64,000 bases of DNA, from assembly GCF_965216415.1 (NCBI RefSeq), contig NZ_CBDCFU010000002.1. The stretch is one strand, 5' to 3'. The DNA is from Marivita sp003149565 (lineage in GTDB: Bacteria; Pseudomonadota; Alphaproteobacteria; Rhodobacterales; Rhodobacteraceae). Of this stretch, positions 9,535-17,782 are shown in pieces (the stretch's first letter is position 1; the number at the start of each line of letters is the position of its first letter). The position numbers were made by a program, and so were the translations under genes. Under the pieces are notes generated by a model. It made no database searches and was not told the DNA's origin. It was given only the letters and a program-made list of their open reading frames with translations.

Positions 9535-11414
9535 CCTACAGCGCGGTCCTTGGGCGAAACAGACCGAAGCTTGGAAAGGATCAACAGCAGTGCAGATGGC
9601 GTCATTCCATCCACCCTCCCCGCTTGTGCGATGTTACCTGGCCGCGCACAGGAGAGCTTACTCTTCAACTCGTTAGAAAGCCCTTCTATTTGCGAGAAGT
9701 CAAAACCCTCAGGAATAACTTGCGCTTCATCCCGACGAAGCGCATCAATATCCTTCTGCTGGCGTTCAATATAATTGGCGTAGAGCGCATCCTTGGCCAG
9801 CTGATCCTGTGTCTTGACGTCAATTTCTTGTAGGCTCGGATCTATCTCCTCTAGAACGTCCCAAGTAACGGCTTCAATCGCCAAAGCTTCAAAGCCTGAC
9901 CGCCTTGATCCATCTTGGGAAACAGGCACGCCGGCCTCCACAAGCTGTTTTGAGGTGATCGAAAGACTGTTCAATCTAGTCCGACCTTCGGAGATCAGCC
10001 CCATCTTTGTGCGAAAGGACTCTTCCCGTTCCACCGATACGCACCCAAGGTCAATCGCCTTCGGTGTCAAACGCTGATCGGCATTGTCAGCTCGCAAGGA
10101 CAGACGGTACTCAGCGCGTGATGTGAACATCCTGTACGGTTCTGTCACACCACGAGTGGTCAGATCATCGATCATAACACCGATATAACTGTCCGCTCGA
10201 CTGAATGTGACAGGCCCCAACTTCTTCGCCCGCCGCGCAGCATTCAAACCCGCGACAAGACCTTGAGCAGCGGCCTCCTCGTATCCGGTTGTCCCATTGA
10301 TCTGCCCTGCGAGATACAGCCCTTCAGTGGATTTCAAGGACAAATCCAAATTCAGGGACCGCGGGTCAATATAATCATATTCGATGGCATAACCGGGCTG
10401 AAGGATTTTCGCATCCTCGAGACCCTTGATCGACCGGACATAGTCTTCCTGAACTTCTTCCGGAAGCGAGGTTGAGATGCCGTTGGGATATACCGTGTCA
10501 TCATCCAGTCCCTCCGGTTCAAGGAAAATCTGGTGAGACGTTTTATCCGCAAAACGGACAATTTTATCCTCAATAGATGGGCAATAGCGGGGTCCAATAC
10601 CTTCGATATGTCCGCCGTACATAGCAGATCGATCAAGGTTTTCTCGGATAATGTCGTGTGTTTTCTCGTTGGTATGGGTAATCGCACACGAGACCTGACG
10701 CGCGAATGGAGCCTCGGAAAGAAACGAAAAAAGGACAGGATCGGTATCGCCGGGCTGTTGTTCCAGCCCATCCCAGTGAATTGTCTTACCATCCAGCCTT
10801 GGAGGCGTTCCAGTTTTTAATCGGCCCAGAGGCAGACCAAAGCGATCTAGAGTTTTCGCGAGATCATTCGATGGCTTTTCACCCATCCGACCACCGGTGA
10901 TTTGTTTATCACCGATATGAATCACGCCGCGCAAGAATGTCCCGGTTGTCAAAATGATGGAGGGCGCCAAGAGTTCACGGTGACTGTCTATCTGAACACC
11001 GCATACAGTCGTGCCTTGGACAACCAAATCGGTCACTTCACCAATGACGATTTCAAGATTCTTTTGCGTTCTCGTCGCCTTCAGCATTTCGGCTTGGTAA
11101 ATCTTTCGATCAGCCTGCGCGCGCGGACCCTGCACCGCGGGACCTTTACGTCGATTCAGTAATCGAAACTGGATACCGGCCATATCAGCGACCCGCCCCA
11201 TAATACCATCGAACGCGTCGATTTCTCGGACGAGGTGACCCTTTCCCAATCCACCAATGGCGGGATTGCAAGACATCACGCCAATCCCAGACTCGGTAAG
11301 TGTAACAAGCGCAGTGCGCGCGCCGGATCGAGCTGACGCATGCGCTGCTTCACAGCCCGCATGACCACCGCCCACAACTATGACATCGAAATCAAATTGT
11401 TTCACGTGAAACAC
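9531..11414 (-). CDS. mnmG: tRNA uridine-5-carboxymethylaminomethyl modification enzyme MnmG (GidA)
   Basis: MnmG is the FAD subunit which, with MnmE, modifies the wobble uridine of several tRNAs. The 627-aa protein begins MFHVKQFDFDVIVVGGGHAG, containing the FAD dinucleotide-binding GGGHAGCEAA motif. It also has CNPAIGGLGKGHLVREIDA and the C-terminal helical domain used to contact MnmE. The first six codons are almost entirely parS site 3. It sits 3 bp downstream of mnmE and overlaps rsmG by 4 bp. Confidence 0.97.
   Translation of the reverse strand: MFHVKQFDFDVIVVGGGHAGCEAAHASARSGARTALVTLTESGIGVMSCNPAIGGLGKGHLVREIDAFDGIMGRVADMAGIQFRLLNRRKGPAVQGPRAQADRKIYQAEMLKATRTQKNLEIVIGEVTDLVVQGTTVCGVQIDSHRELLAPSIILTTGTFLRGVIHIGDKQITGGRMGEKPSNDLAKTLDRFGLPLGRLKTGTPPRLDGKTIHWDGLEQQPGDTDPVLFSFLSEAPFARQVSCAITHTNEKTHDIIRENLDRSAMYGGHIEGIGPRYCPSIEDKIVRFADKTSHQIFLEPEGLDDDTVYPNGISTSLPEEVQEDYVRSIKGLEDAKILQPGYAIEYDYIDPRSLNLDLSLKSTEGLYLAGQINGTTGYEEAAAQGLVAGLNAARRAKKLGPVTFSRADSYIGVMIDDLTTRGVTEPYRMFTSRAEYRLSLRADNADQRLTPKAIDLGCVSVEREESFRTKMGLISEGRTRLNSLSITSKQLVEAGVPVSQDGSRRSGFEALAIEAVTWDVLEEIDPSLQEIDVKTQDQLAKDALYANYIERQQKDIDALRRDEAQVIPEGFDFSQIEGLSNELKSKLSCARPGNIAQAGRVDGMTPSALLLILSKLRSVSPKDRAVG
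11398..11413. promoter_or_regulatory. parS site 3 (mnmG start)
   Basis: A third perfect TGTTTCACGTGAAACA palindrome, forming the first codons of mnmG (encoding F-H-V-K after the start Met). It is 1.87 kb from site 2. Three perfect sites within 2.2 kb beside parAB form a typical origin-proximal centromere. Confidence 0.93.
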
Positions 11415-11417
11415 TCC

Positions 11418-12701
11418 TTACTTTCCGATGCAAAAACTTGAGAAAACCTTATCTAGCACGTCCTCTACATCGACGCGACCCACCAACCTTTCAAGAGTGA
11501 AGATGGCGGATCGTAGTTCCTCAGACGCAAGATCGTAGGTACCCGGACCAGACCGGGAGAATGACAACGCCGAGAACAAGCACTCTCGCGCCGCAACAAG
11601 GACATCTCTCTGACGTTCATGGGACACCAATCCAGCAGACGTGGCCTGGCGAAGAAGATAGGTTTTTACGTCCTCAATGAGCCTTGAAACGCCAGCGCCA
11701 GTCACGCCCGACACACCCAAACCATCTTCCCGAAGATCGGATTTACCTTCAACCACGATGTCGTACTCCAGAGGATGAAGCTCTCCAAACCCGCCCGCGC
11801 CTTTCAAAAACACCCGCAAGTCAGCCGCTCTCGCTCTTTTCATCGCCCTCTCGATCCCAATGGATTCAACTTGATCCATCGTCTCGCGCAAACCAGCAGT
11901 ATCCAGAAATGTGACTGGCAATGTGCCAAGATCCATTCGAACCTCAATGACATCTCGCGTTGTTCCAGCAATTTCAGAAGTAATCGCCGCATCGCGGCCC
12001 GCAAGCGCGTTTAACAAAGTTGACTTTCCAGCGTTTGGAGGACCAACGATTGCAACCTCAAATCCCGTCCGCACGCGTTCTGCGATACCAAATCCCGAAA
12101 CTTCCTGGTCTATTGTCTGAATCACACCTTCCAGAAGACGTTCCACGTCGCTTGAAACATCAACCGGTACGTCCTCATCCGCGAAGTCAATTGTGGCTTC
12201 CAAAAGCGACAAGGCATGGATGAGATCGCTGCGCCAGGTTTCTGACTTTTCCCTTAAACGACCTGTAAACCCTTTTAGCGCCTGTTTGCGCTGCATCTCG
12301 GTTTCGGAATCGATCAAATCTGCCAGCGCTTCGACCTGCGTGAGATCGAGACGACCGTTATTCAAAGCGCGTCGGGTGAACTCTCCTGCTTCGGCCGATC
12401 TGAAACCCGGTACTTCTTTCAGACAATCCAAAACCGCATGGATGATCGCCACACTGCCATGGACGTGGAACTCAATAACAGGTTCACCCGTAAAGCTGGC
12501 GCCGTCTTCAAAACACAGAACAAGCGCTTCATCGATAAAGCCACGGTCATCGTTGACCAGACGACGCAAGGCGGATTTCCTGGGCTCTGGGGCGGAAAAG
12601 CCGAACGCATCACAACTGACAAACGCGTCCGGACCTGACACTCGGATAACAGCAACGCCGGATTTTCCCGGCACGGTGGCCAAGGCAAAGATCGTGTCCA
12701 T
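11418..12701 (-). CDS. mnmE: tRNA modification GTPase MnmE (TrmE)
   Basis: MnmE partners MnmG in wobble-uridine modification. The 427-aa protein has the N-terminal tetrahydrofolate-binding domain (MDTIFALATVPGKSGVAVIRVSG), a central helical part, a G domain with GPPNAGKSTLLNAL and DTAGLRE, and the invariant C-terminal tail CIGK. It lies 21 bp downstream of rho and 3 bp upstream of mnmG in the same leftward run. Confidence 0.97.
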   Translation of the reverse strand: MDTIFALATVPGKSGVAVIRVSGPDAFVSCDAFGFSAPEPRKSALRRLVNDDRGFIDEALVLCFEDGASFTGEPVIEFHVHGSVAIIHAVLDCLKEVPGFRSAEAGEFTRRALNNGRLDLTQVEALADLIDSETEMQRKQALKGFTGRLREKSETWRSDLIHALSLLEATIDFADEDVPVDVSSDVERLLEGVIQTIDQEVSGFGIAERVRTGFEVAIVGPPNAGKSTLLNALAGRDAAITSEIAGTTRDVIEVRMDLGTLPVTFLDTAGLRETMDQVESIGIERAMKRARAADLRVFLKGAGGFGELHPLEYDIVVEGKSDLREDGLGVSGVTGAGVSRLIEDVKTYLLRQATSAGLVSHERQRDVLVAARECLFSALSFSRSGPGTYDLASEELRSAIFTLERLVGRVDVEDVLDKVFSSFCIGK

Positions 12702-12722
12702 GACGCTGCATACCCGTTAGAT

Positions 12723-13991
12723 TTACGAATTCATAGAATCAAAGAATTCAGAATTCGTCTTGGTTTGCTTCAACTTGGAGATCAGGAATTCGATTGCGTC
12801 AGTCGTGCCCATCGGATTCAAGATTCTACGAAGCACAAAGGTCTTTTGAAGATCAACCTTATCGACGAGCAGATCTTCCTTACGTGTCCCAGATTTCAGG
12901 ATATCCATCGCCGGGAACACACGTTTATCGGCAACCTTACGATCGAGCACGATTTCAGAGTTACCGGTGCCTTTGAATTCTTCGAAGATGACTTCGTCCA
13001 TCCGGCTGCCCGTGTCGATCAGCGCAGTGGCGATAATCGTCAGCGAACCGCCCTCTTCGATATTCCGCGCTGCACCGAAGAAACGCTTGGGGCGTTGAAG
13101 CGCGTTTGCATCCACACCACCGGTCAGAACCTTACCCGAGGACGGGACAACAGTGTTAAACGCCCTACCAAGTCTTGTGATAGAGTCGAGTAGGATCACA
13201 ACATCTCGTTTATGCTCAACAAGACGCTTGGCCTTTTCGATGACCATTTCAGACACAGCAACGTGGCGGGTGGCCGGTTCGTCGAATGTCGAGGACACAA
13301 CTTCTCCCTTTACCGAACGCTGCATGTCCGTGACTTCTTCGGGACGTTCGTCGATCAGCAGAACGATCAGGTAACACTCTGGGTGATTGCGTTCGATCGA
13401 ATGGGCGATGTTCTGAAGCAGAACGGTTTTACCAGTCCGCGGCGGGGCGACGATCAGCGACCGCTGGCCTTTACCAATAGGGGCAACAAGGTCAATGATG
13501 CGGGCGGAGCGATCTTTAATTGTAGGGTCCTCGATCTCCATCTTAAGGCGCTCGTCAGGATAGAGCGGCGTCAGGTTATCAAAGGCAATCTTGTGGCGAG
13601 CCCGTTCCGGATCCTGGAAATTGATCTGACGGCAATCCATCAAGGCGAAGTACCGTTCGTTATCTTCGGGTGCCTTGATCTCCCCGTCGATTGAATCCCC
13701 TGTCCGCAAAGAGAATTTGCGGATCATGTCCGGTGAGACGTAGATATCGTCAGGACCGGGAAGATAGTTTGCCTCGGGAGAGCGGAGAAAGCCAAACCCG
13801 TCCTGAAGCACTTCAAGAACGCCGTCCCCGAAAATGGTCCAGCCTTCATCTGCGCGTTCACGCAGAATTTGAAACATGATCTCGCCCTTGCGCATCGTTG
13901 ATGCGTTTTCGATCTCAAGCTCTTCGGCCATCGCCAAAAGGTCTTTGGGGCTCTTTGCCTTCAGGTCGGCAAGGTTCAGTTTTTCGGTCAT
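12723..13991 (-). CDS. rho: Transcription termination factor Rho
   Basis: Rho is the hexameric RNA-dependent ATPase that terminates transcription. The 422-aa protein has an N-terminal Rho/SAP helix region, the RNA-binding cold-shock-like domain (GVLEVLQDGFGFLRSPEANYL), and the P-loop APPRTGKTVLLQNIA near residue 185. LLIDERPEEVTDM and the Q/R loop segments follow. It is the first gene left of the putative origin and is transcribed away from it. The rho-oriC-maf arrangement supports the origin call. Confidence 0.97.
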   Translation of the reverse strand: MTEKLNLADLKAKSPKDLLAMAEELEIENASTMRKGEIMFQILRERADEGWTIFGDGVLEVLQDGFGFLRSPEANYLPGPDDIYVSPDMIRKFSLRTGDSIDGEIKAPEDNERYFALMDCRQINFQDPERARHKIAFDNLTPLYPDERLKMEIEDPTIKDRSARIIDLVAPIGKGQRSLIVAPPRTGKTVLLQNIAHSIERNHPECYLIVLLIDERPEEVTDMQRSVKGEVVSSTFDEPATRHVAVSEMVIEKAKRLVEHKRDVVILLDSITRLGRAFNTVVPSSGKVLTGGVDANALQRPKRFFGAARNIEEGGSLTIIATALIDTGSRMDEVIFEEFKGTGNSEIVLDRKVADKRVFPAMDILKSGTRKEDLLVDKVDLQKTFVLRRILNPMGTTDAIEFLISKLKQTKTNSEFFDSMNS

Positions 13992-14501
13992 GAAAAATCC
14001 CGGACTGCGGGTGCGCGCAGTCTTATCTTCTTTGTCTCAGGAAAGTCGCGTCCAGAACAGGACTGTGCTGCTCTTAGCCGAGGGGAGCGAAGCTGTCAAA
14101 CATCCCTGCTTTCATAAATAAATTAAAATAAAAGAAAGGTTTTTGTGGTTTGTAGTCTAGCGCTGCTCCTGTGGATTAAGAATTTCTACAAGAGTTACCC
14201 ACATCTACCCAATGTGTGGATGGCTGTGGGTATATCGTTGGATATTTCTATAAAGAACAAATAACACACTGTTTTAAATATATAAATCCTAGAAAGCTGT
14301 GTGGATATTTTGAACCTCACTTCTTAGGAGTCTGTGGTTACATCGGATTACTCAGAAGCCGTAGTTATCCCGTACACAAGGCGGACAACCGATCTGAATG
14401 GGTTGAACATCTTGGCGAGTTATCGTCTGGCTTGCTGATTGCTTTGGATTTCCCCAAAACACTCCGGAAAAGAAACCGAGTTTGTTCGTGGAGTTGTCCA
14501 C
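13992..14501. other. Putative chromosomal replication origin (oriC), 510 bp between rho and maf
   Basis: This is the only spacer over 300 bp in the window, and it is markedly AT-rich in a GC-rich region. It carries many sequences close to the DnaA box TTATCCACA/TGTGGATAA: TGTGGATTA at 14170, TTACCCACA at 14195, TGTGGATGG at 14215, TGTGGGTAT at 14225, TGTGGATAT at 14300, TGTGGTTAC at 14333 and TTGTCCACA at 14494. The flanking operons (rho-mnmE-mnmG-rsmG-parAB and maf-aroE-coaE-dnaQ-secB) diverge from it. parS sites are 2.6-4.8 kb away. This matches alphaproteobacterial origin neighbourhoods. The identification is inferred from motif density and context; no box is a perfect 9/9 match. Confidence 0.85.
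14110..14145. other. AT-rich stretch, candidate DNA unwinding element
   Basis: An almost G+C-free run (ATAAATAAATTAAAATAAAAG within 14114-14134, extended on both sides) at the rho-side edge of the DnaA-box cluster. It is the most easily melted segment of the spacer, so it is the natural candidate for strand opening. A second AT-rich block lies at 14,231-14,298. The role is inferred. Confidence 0.55.
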
Positions 14502-15101
14502 ATGAATCCTGATCTTATCCTGGCCTCCGGGTCGAAGATCCGCGCTGAACTCCTCCGCAATGCGGGTGTTCGATTCGATGTTCAGGTCGCACGGATCGAT
14601 GAAGATGCGATCCGACAGGCATTAGAGGCTGAAGAGGCGTCACCCCGCGACATCGCCGATGCTCTGGCGGAAATGAAAGCACGAAAGGTGTCTGACAAGA
14701 TGCCTGGGGCGTTGGTTCTTGGCTGTGATCAGGTGCTCGCTGTAGATAAAGCGGTTTTCGGCAAGCCCGAGACGCCCGAGGCTGCCCGCGAGCAGCTGAA
14801 AATTCTGCGCAACAGATCACATACGCTCTTGTCTGCGGCGGTCCTATACGAGGATGGTGAGCCTAAATGGCGCCATGTTGGTGTCGTGCGACTGAGGATG
14901 CGTGACTTCTCTGACAGCTATCTCGAAGATTACCTTGATCGGAACTGGGACAGTGTTCGACACTCTGTCGGCGCGTATAAGCTTGAAGAAGAGGGCGCTC
15001 GGCTGTTCACCCAGGTTCAAGGCGACTATTTTACGGTACTGGGACTTCCGTTACTGGAACTCTTGAACCACCTTACTTTGATCGGACGGATTGACGGATG
15101 A
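14502..15101 (+). CDS. maf: Maf/Yhde-type nucleoside triphosphate pyrophosphatase
   Basis: Maf proteins hydrolyse modified or canonical NTPs. The 199-aa product starts MNPDLILASGSKIRAELLRNAG, the typical Maf N-terminus with the SGS and R motif. Later it has ALVLGCDQVLAVD and GAYKLEEEGARLF. ATG 14502 overlaps a DnaA-box-like TTGTCCACA (14494-14502), so the gene begins at the very edge of the putative origin. It overlaps aroE by 4 bp. This is the first gene of the rightward operon maf-aroE-coaE-dnaQ. Confidence 0.94.
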   Translation: MNPDLILASGSKIRAELLRNAGVRFDVQVARIDEDAIRQALEAEEASPRDIADALAEMKARKVSDKMPGALVLGCDQVLAVDKAVFGKPETPEAAREQLKILRNRSHTLLSAAVLYEDGEPKWRHVGVVRLRMRDFSDSYLEDYLDRNWDSVRHSVGAYKLEEEGARLFTQVQGDYFTVLGLPLLELLNHLTLIGRIDG

Positions 15102-15931
15102 GTGATAGTAAAATCCCGTTGGCGGCAGTGATCGGCCATCCCGTAGCGCATTCCAAGAGTCCAAACGTACATGGGTACTGGCTTCGGAAATATGGGTTGA
15201 AGGGCCACTACATCCCAATGGATATCGAACCAGAAAAGCTTGCTGATCTTTTGCCGCGGCTCGCAGATCTTGGCTTTGTCGGTGCAAACGTGACGATCCC
15301 TCACAAGGAAAAGGTGATGGAGATCGCAGATCTGATCACGGATCGGGCAACGCTGATTGGCGCCGCGAACACGCTTATCTTTCGCAAGGATGGTCGGATT
15401 CATGCGGATAATACCGACGGGTATGGCTTTATCGAAAACATTCGACAGACAGTGCCGGATTGGAATCCCCGAACTGGCCCAGCCGTGGTTTTTGGAGCGG
15501 GCGGAGCAAGCCGGGCCGTTCTGGCGACGTTGCTGGATGTTGGCGTACCGCAAATTCTGCTGACCAATCGGACGCGTATCCGGGCCGAAAAACTGAAAGA
15601 GGATTTTGGTAACAGGATTCAGGTTGTGGAATGGGTGCAGGCTGGGAACGTTCTTGAAGATGCCGATTTGGTGGTGAACACGACGTCGCTTGGTATGACC
15701 GGCAAACCCGAAATGCGGGTGCCTCTGGACGGTTTGAAGCCTGGCGCTGTGGTTAACGACCTTGTTTATTCTCCGTTGAAGACACGATTGTTGGCAACTG
15801 CCGAAGAGTGTGGGTGTCGCGTTGTCGATGGTTTGGGGATGCTGTTGCATCAAGCTGTTCCGGGATTTGAGCGGTGGTTTGGCAAACGTCCGGTGGTCGA
15901 TGATGCTGTGCGCGCGGCGGTGTTACGATGA
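15098..15931 (+). CDS. aroE: Shikimate dehydrogenase
   Basis: AroE reduces 3-dehydroshikimate to shikimate with NADPH in aromatic amino acid synthesis. The 277-aa protein has the substrate-binding SKSPNVHGYW, the catalytic segment NVTIPHKEKVM (with the conserved Lys), the NADP-binding FGAGGASRAVLATL near residue 130 and the NRT segment. Both ends overlap neighbours by 4 bp (ATGA), giving tight translational coupling with maf and coaE. Confidence 0.96.
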   Translation: MSDSKIPLAAVIGHPVAHSKSPNVHGYWLRKYGLKGHYIPMDIEPEKLADLLPRLADLGFVGANVTIPHKEKVMEIADLITDRATLIGAANTLIFRKDGRIHADNTDGYGFIENIRQTVPDWNPRTGPAVVFGAGGASRAVLATLLDVGVPQILLTNRTRIRAEKLKEDFGNRIQVVEWVQAGNVLEDADLVVNTTSLGMTGKPEMRVPLDGLKPGAVVNDLVYSPLKTRLLATAEECGCRVVDGLGMLLHQAVPGFERWFGKRPVVDDAVRAAVLR

Positions 15932-16521
15932 GCTTTAAGCTGGGACTGACCGGCTCTATCGGTATGGGGAAATCAACAACAGCCAAGCTTTTTGCCGAGG
16001 CAGGCTGTGCGGTTTGGGATGCTGATGCGGCGGTGCATCGTCTATACGCGAAAAACGGAGCAGCCGTATCTCCAATGCAGGTGCTTTTTCCAGAAGCGAT
16101 TTCGGGTGGAGCCGTGGACCGTGCCGCGCTTCGTATGATTATCGGGAAGCGGGCGGATGCGTTGAAACTGATTGAAGGTGTTGTGCATCCCTTGGTTCGA
16201 AAGGATCGCGCTGATTTCCTAGCAGCCGCCACTTCGGATGTTGTTGTATTTGACATTCCCCTCCTTTTTGAAACGGGTGCCGAGACCGAGATGGATGCCG
16301 TGGCATGTGTCACTGTTTCACCGGAAGAGCAGGAAAAACGTGTTTTGGAACGTGGCACGATGACGGCAGAGCAATTCCGGGCGATCCGGGATAAACAAAT
16401 GCCAAATGACGAGAAATGTGCCCGGTCCGACTACGCCATCGAGACCGATACGCTTGAACATGCCCGGGCACAGGTTCACGATGTCCTCAGTCAAATCAGA
16501 GCAAAGTTAAGCGATGCGTGA
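15928..16521 (+). CDS. coaE: Dephospho-CoA kinase
   Basis: CoaE phosphorylates dephospho-CoA in the last step of coenzyme A synthesis. The 197-aa protein opens with MSFKLGLTGSIGMGKSTTAKLF, containing the P-loop GSIGMGKST. It then shows VWDADAAVHRLY, and DIPLLFETGAE with the conserved PLLFE. It overlaps aroE by 4 bp and dnaQ by 8 bp. Confidence 0.96.
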   Translation: MSFKLGLTGSIGMGKSTTAKLFAEAGCAVWDADAAVHRLYAKNGAAVSPMQVLFPEAISGGAVDRAALRMIIGKRADALKLIEGVVHPLVRKDRADFLAAATSDVVVFDIPLLFETGAETEMDAVACVTVSPEEQEKRVLERGTMTAEQFRAIRDKQMPNDEKCARSDYAIETDTLEHARAQVHDVLSQIRAKLSDA

Positions 16522-17203
16522 GATTGTTCTCGACACGGAGACTACAGGTTTTGAACCAGAACAGGGTGATCGTATCGTAGAGATCGGCGCGGTCGAACTG
16601 TTCAACCATGTTCCGACCGGCAAGACCTATCATCAGTATATCAATCCGGAACGTGCCATGCCGCAGGAGGCATTCGAAGTGCACGGGCTGGGCGATGATT
16701 TCTTGAGGGACAAACCCGTTTTTGCCACAGTCGCGCAAGCTTTCATTGATTTCATCGGGGACGCCAAATTGGTGATCCACAATGCTGCTTTTGACATGAA
16801 ATTCCTGAACGCGGAGCTGTCCTGGATCAAGCATCCACAGATCCCGTTTGAACGCGCCGTCGACACCCTTGCGATTGCTAGGCGGAAATTTCCCGGATCG
16901 CCTGCATCGCTGGATGCACTATGCCGACGTTTTGGAATCGACAATTCATCGCGGACATTGCACGGGGCTTTGCTCGACTCCGAGATCCTTGCGGAGGTCT
17001 ATCTTGAGCTCATCGGGGGCAAGCAACCCGATTTCGGGCTCAACGTGTCGCAAACACGGTCCGATGTTGGTGCGGACATGTCAGAGTGGCGGCCCAAGCC
17101 GCGCCCTGCCCCATTGGCTTCGCGGCTGTCAGATAGCGAAAAGGCGGCTCACGCCGCCTTTGTCGAAAAACTTGGAGACGCCGCTTTGTGGAAGCGGCTT
17201 TAG
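16514..17203 (+). CDS. dnaQ: DNA polymerase III epsilon subunit (proofreading exonuclease)
   Basis: DnaQ is the 3'-5' proofreading subunit of the replicase. The 229-aa protein begins with exonuclease motif I (LDTETTGFEP). The middle motif is HNAAFDMKFL (D in motif II), and motif III contains HGALLDSE, the His and Asp of a DEDDh nuclease. The C-terminal tail would bind the alpha subunit. It converges on secB with 3 bp between the stops. Its last codons contain a perfect hairpin that probably serves as the secB terminator. Confidence 0.96.
   Translation: MREIVLDTETTGFEPEQGDRIVEIGAVELFNHVPTGKTYHQYINPERAMPQEAFEVHGLGDDFLRDKPVFATVAQAFIDFIGDAKLVIHNAAFDMKFLNAELSWIKHPQIPFERAVDTLAIARRKFPGSPASLDALCRRFGIDNSSRTLHGALLDSEILAEVYLELIGGKQPDFGLNVSQTRSDVGADMSEWRPKPRPAPLASRLSDSEKAAHAAFVEKLGDAALWKRL
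17141..17160 (-). terminator. Probable secB terminator hairpin inside the dnaQ 3' end
   Basis: AAGGCGGC pairs with GCCGCCTT (8 bp) around a TCAC loop. Read on the minus strand, the stem ends in TTTT, as expected of a Rho-independent terminator 47 bp past the secB stop. The DNA also encodes dnaQ residues on the other strand. The function is inferred from structure and position. Confidence 0.6.
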
Positions 17204-17206
17204 AGA

Positions 17207-17716
17207 TCAAGCGTCAGCTGTCTCTTCTTTTTGTGCGCTGGCGCGACGGGCAAGTTCGCTGCGATAGAGTTGCAGGAAATCGATCGTTTCAAGGTTCAGT
17301 GGCGGGAAACCACCGTCACGTGTGACATCGCTGACGATCCGGCGCACGAACGGGAAGAGCATCCGTGGGCATTCGATAAGCAGGAACGGGTGCAGTTGTT
17401 CGTCAGGAACATTCTCGACATGGAACACACCTGCATAGTCCAGTTCCAGAACGAACAAAGTTTCGCCGCTGCTTTTCGCCTTTGACGTTACTTGCAGCTT
17501 GAGAATGACTTCGTACTGGTTCTCGGCGGTGCGCTTTTTTGCGTCGAGATTGACCTGGAGCTGGACATCCGGCTGAACTTCGCCCTGAACGCCCTTTTGA
17601 GCGAGGATGTTTTCAAACGACATGTCGCGCACGAATTGTGCGAGGACATTCATCTTTACAGGTGTCTGCTGTTGTGGTGCAGCGCCATTTTCGGCGGTTT
17701 CCGGCGTATCAGCCAT
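17207..17716 (-). CDS. secB: Protein-export chaperone SecB
   Basis: SecB is a tetrameric chaperone that delivers unfolded preproteins to SecA. The 169-aa product has a polar N-terminus, then MNVLAQFVRDMSFENI, the characteristic EVILKLQVTSK segment, LDYAGVFHVENV, and the C-terminal VSDVTRDGGFPPLNLETIDF. ATG 17716 is preceded by GAGGGAGAG. The upstream frame (MQWLDPRERH) is not family-like. The position next to dnaQ near the origin is conserved in alphaproteobacteria. Confidence 0.97.
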   Translation of the reverse strand: MADTPETAENGAAPQQQTPVKMNVLAQFVRDMSFENILAQKGVQGEVQPDVQLQVNLDAKKRTAENQYEVILKLQVTSKAKSSGETLFVLELDYAGVFHVENVPDEQLHPFLLIECPRMLFPFVRRIVSDVTRDGGFPPLNLETIDFLQLYRSELARRASAQKEETADA

Positions 17717-17782
17717 GTGTCTCTCCCTCGGATCGAGCCATTGCAAAAGTTGAACGCTGCTTAGCAGCCGATCCTGCCAGTC

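Noticed and set aside
9531..11414. An upstream extended parA start inside rsmG (ATG near 9056)
   Set aside because: The GTG at 8954 has a strong GGAGG and gives the normal ParA N-terminus; the longer form reads rsmG codons in another frame.
15026..15853. 275-codon minus-strand frame opposite aroE
   Set aside because: Antisense shadow of shikimate dehydrogenase; unusual amino-acid composition.
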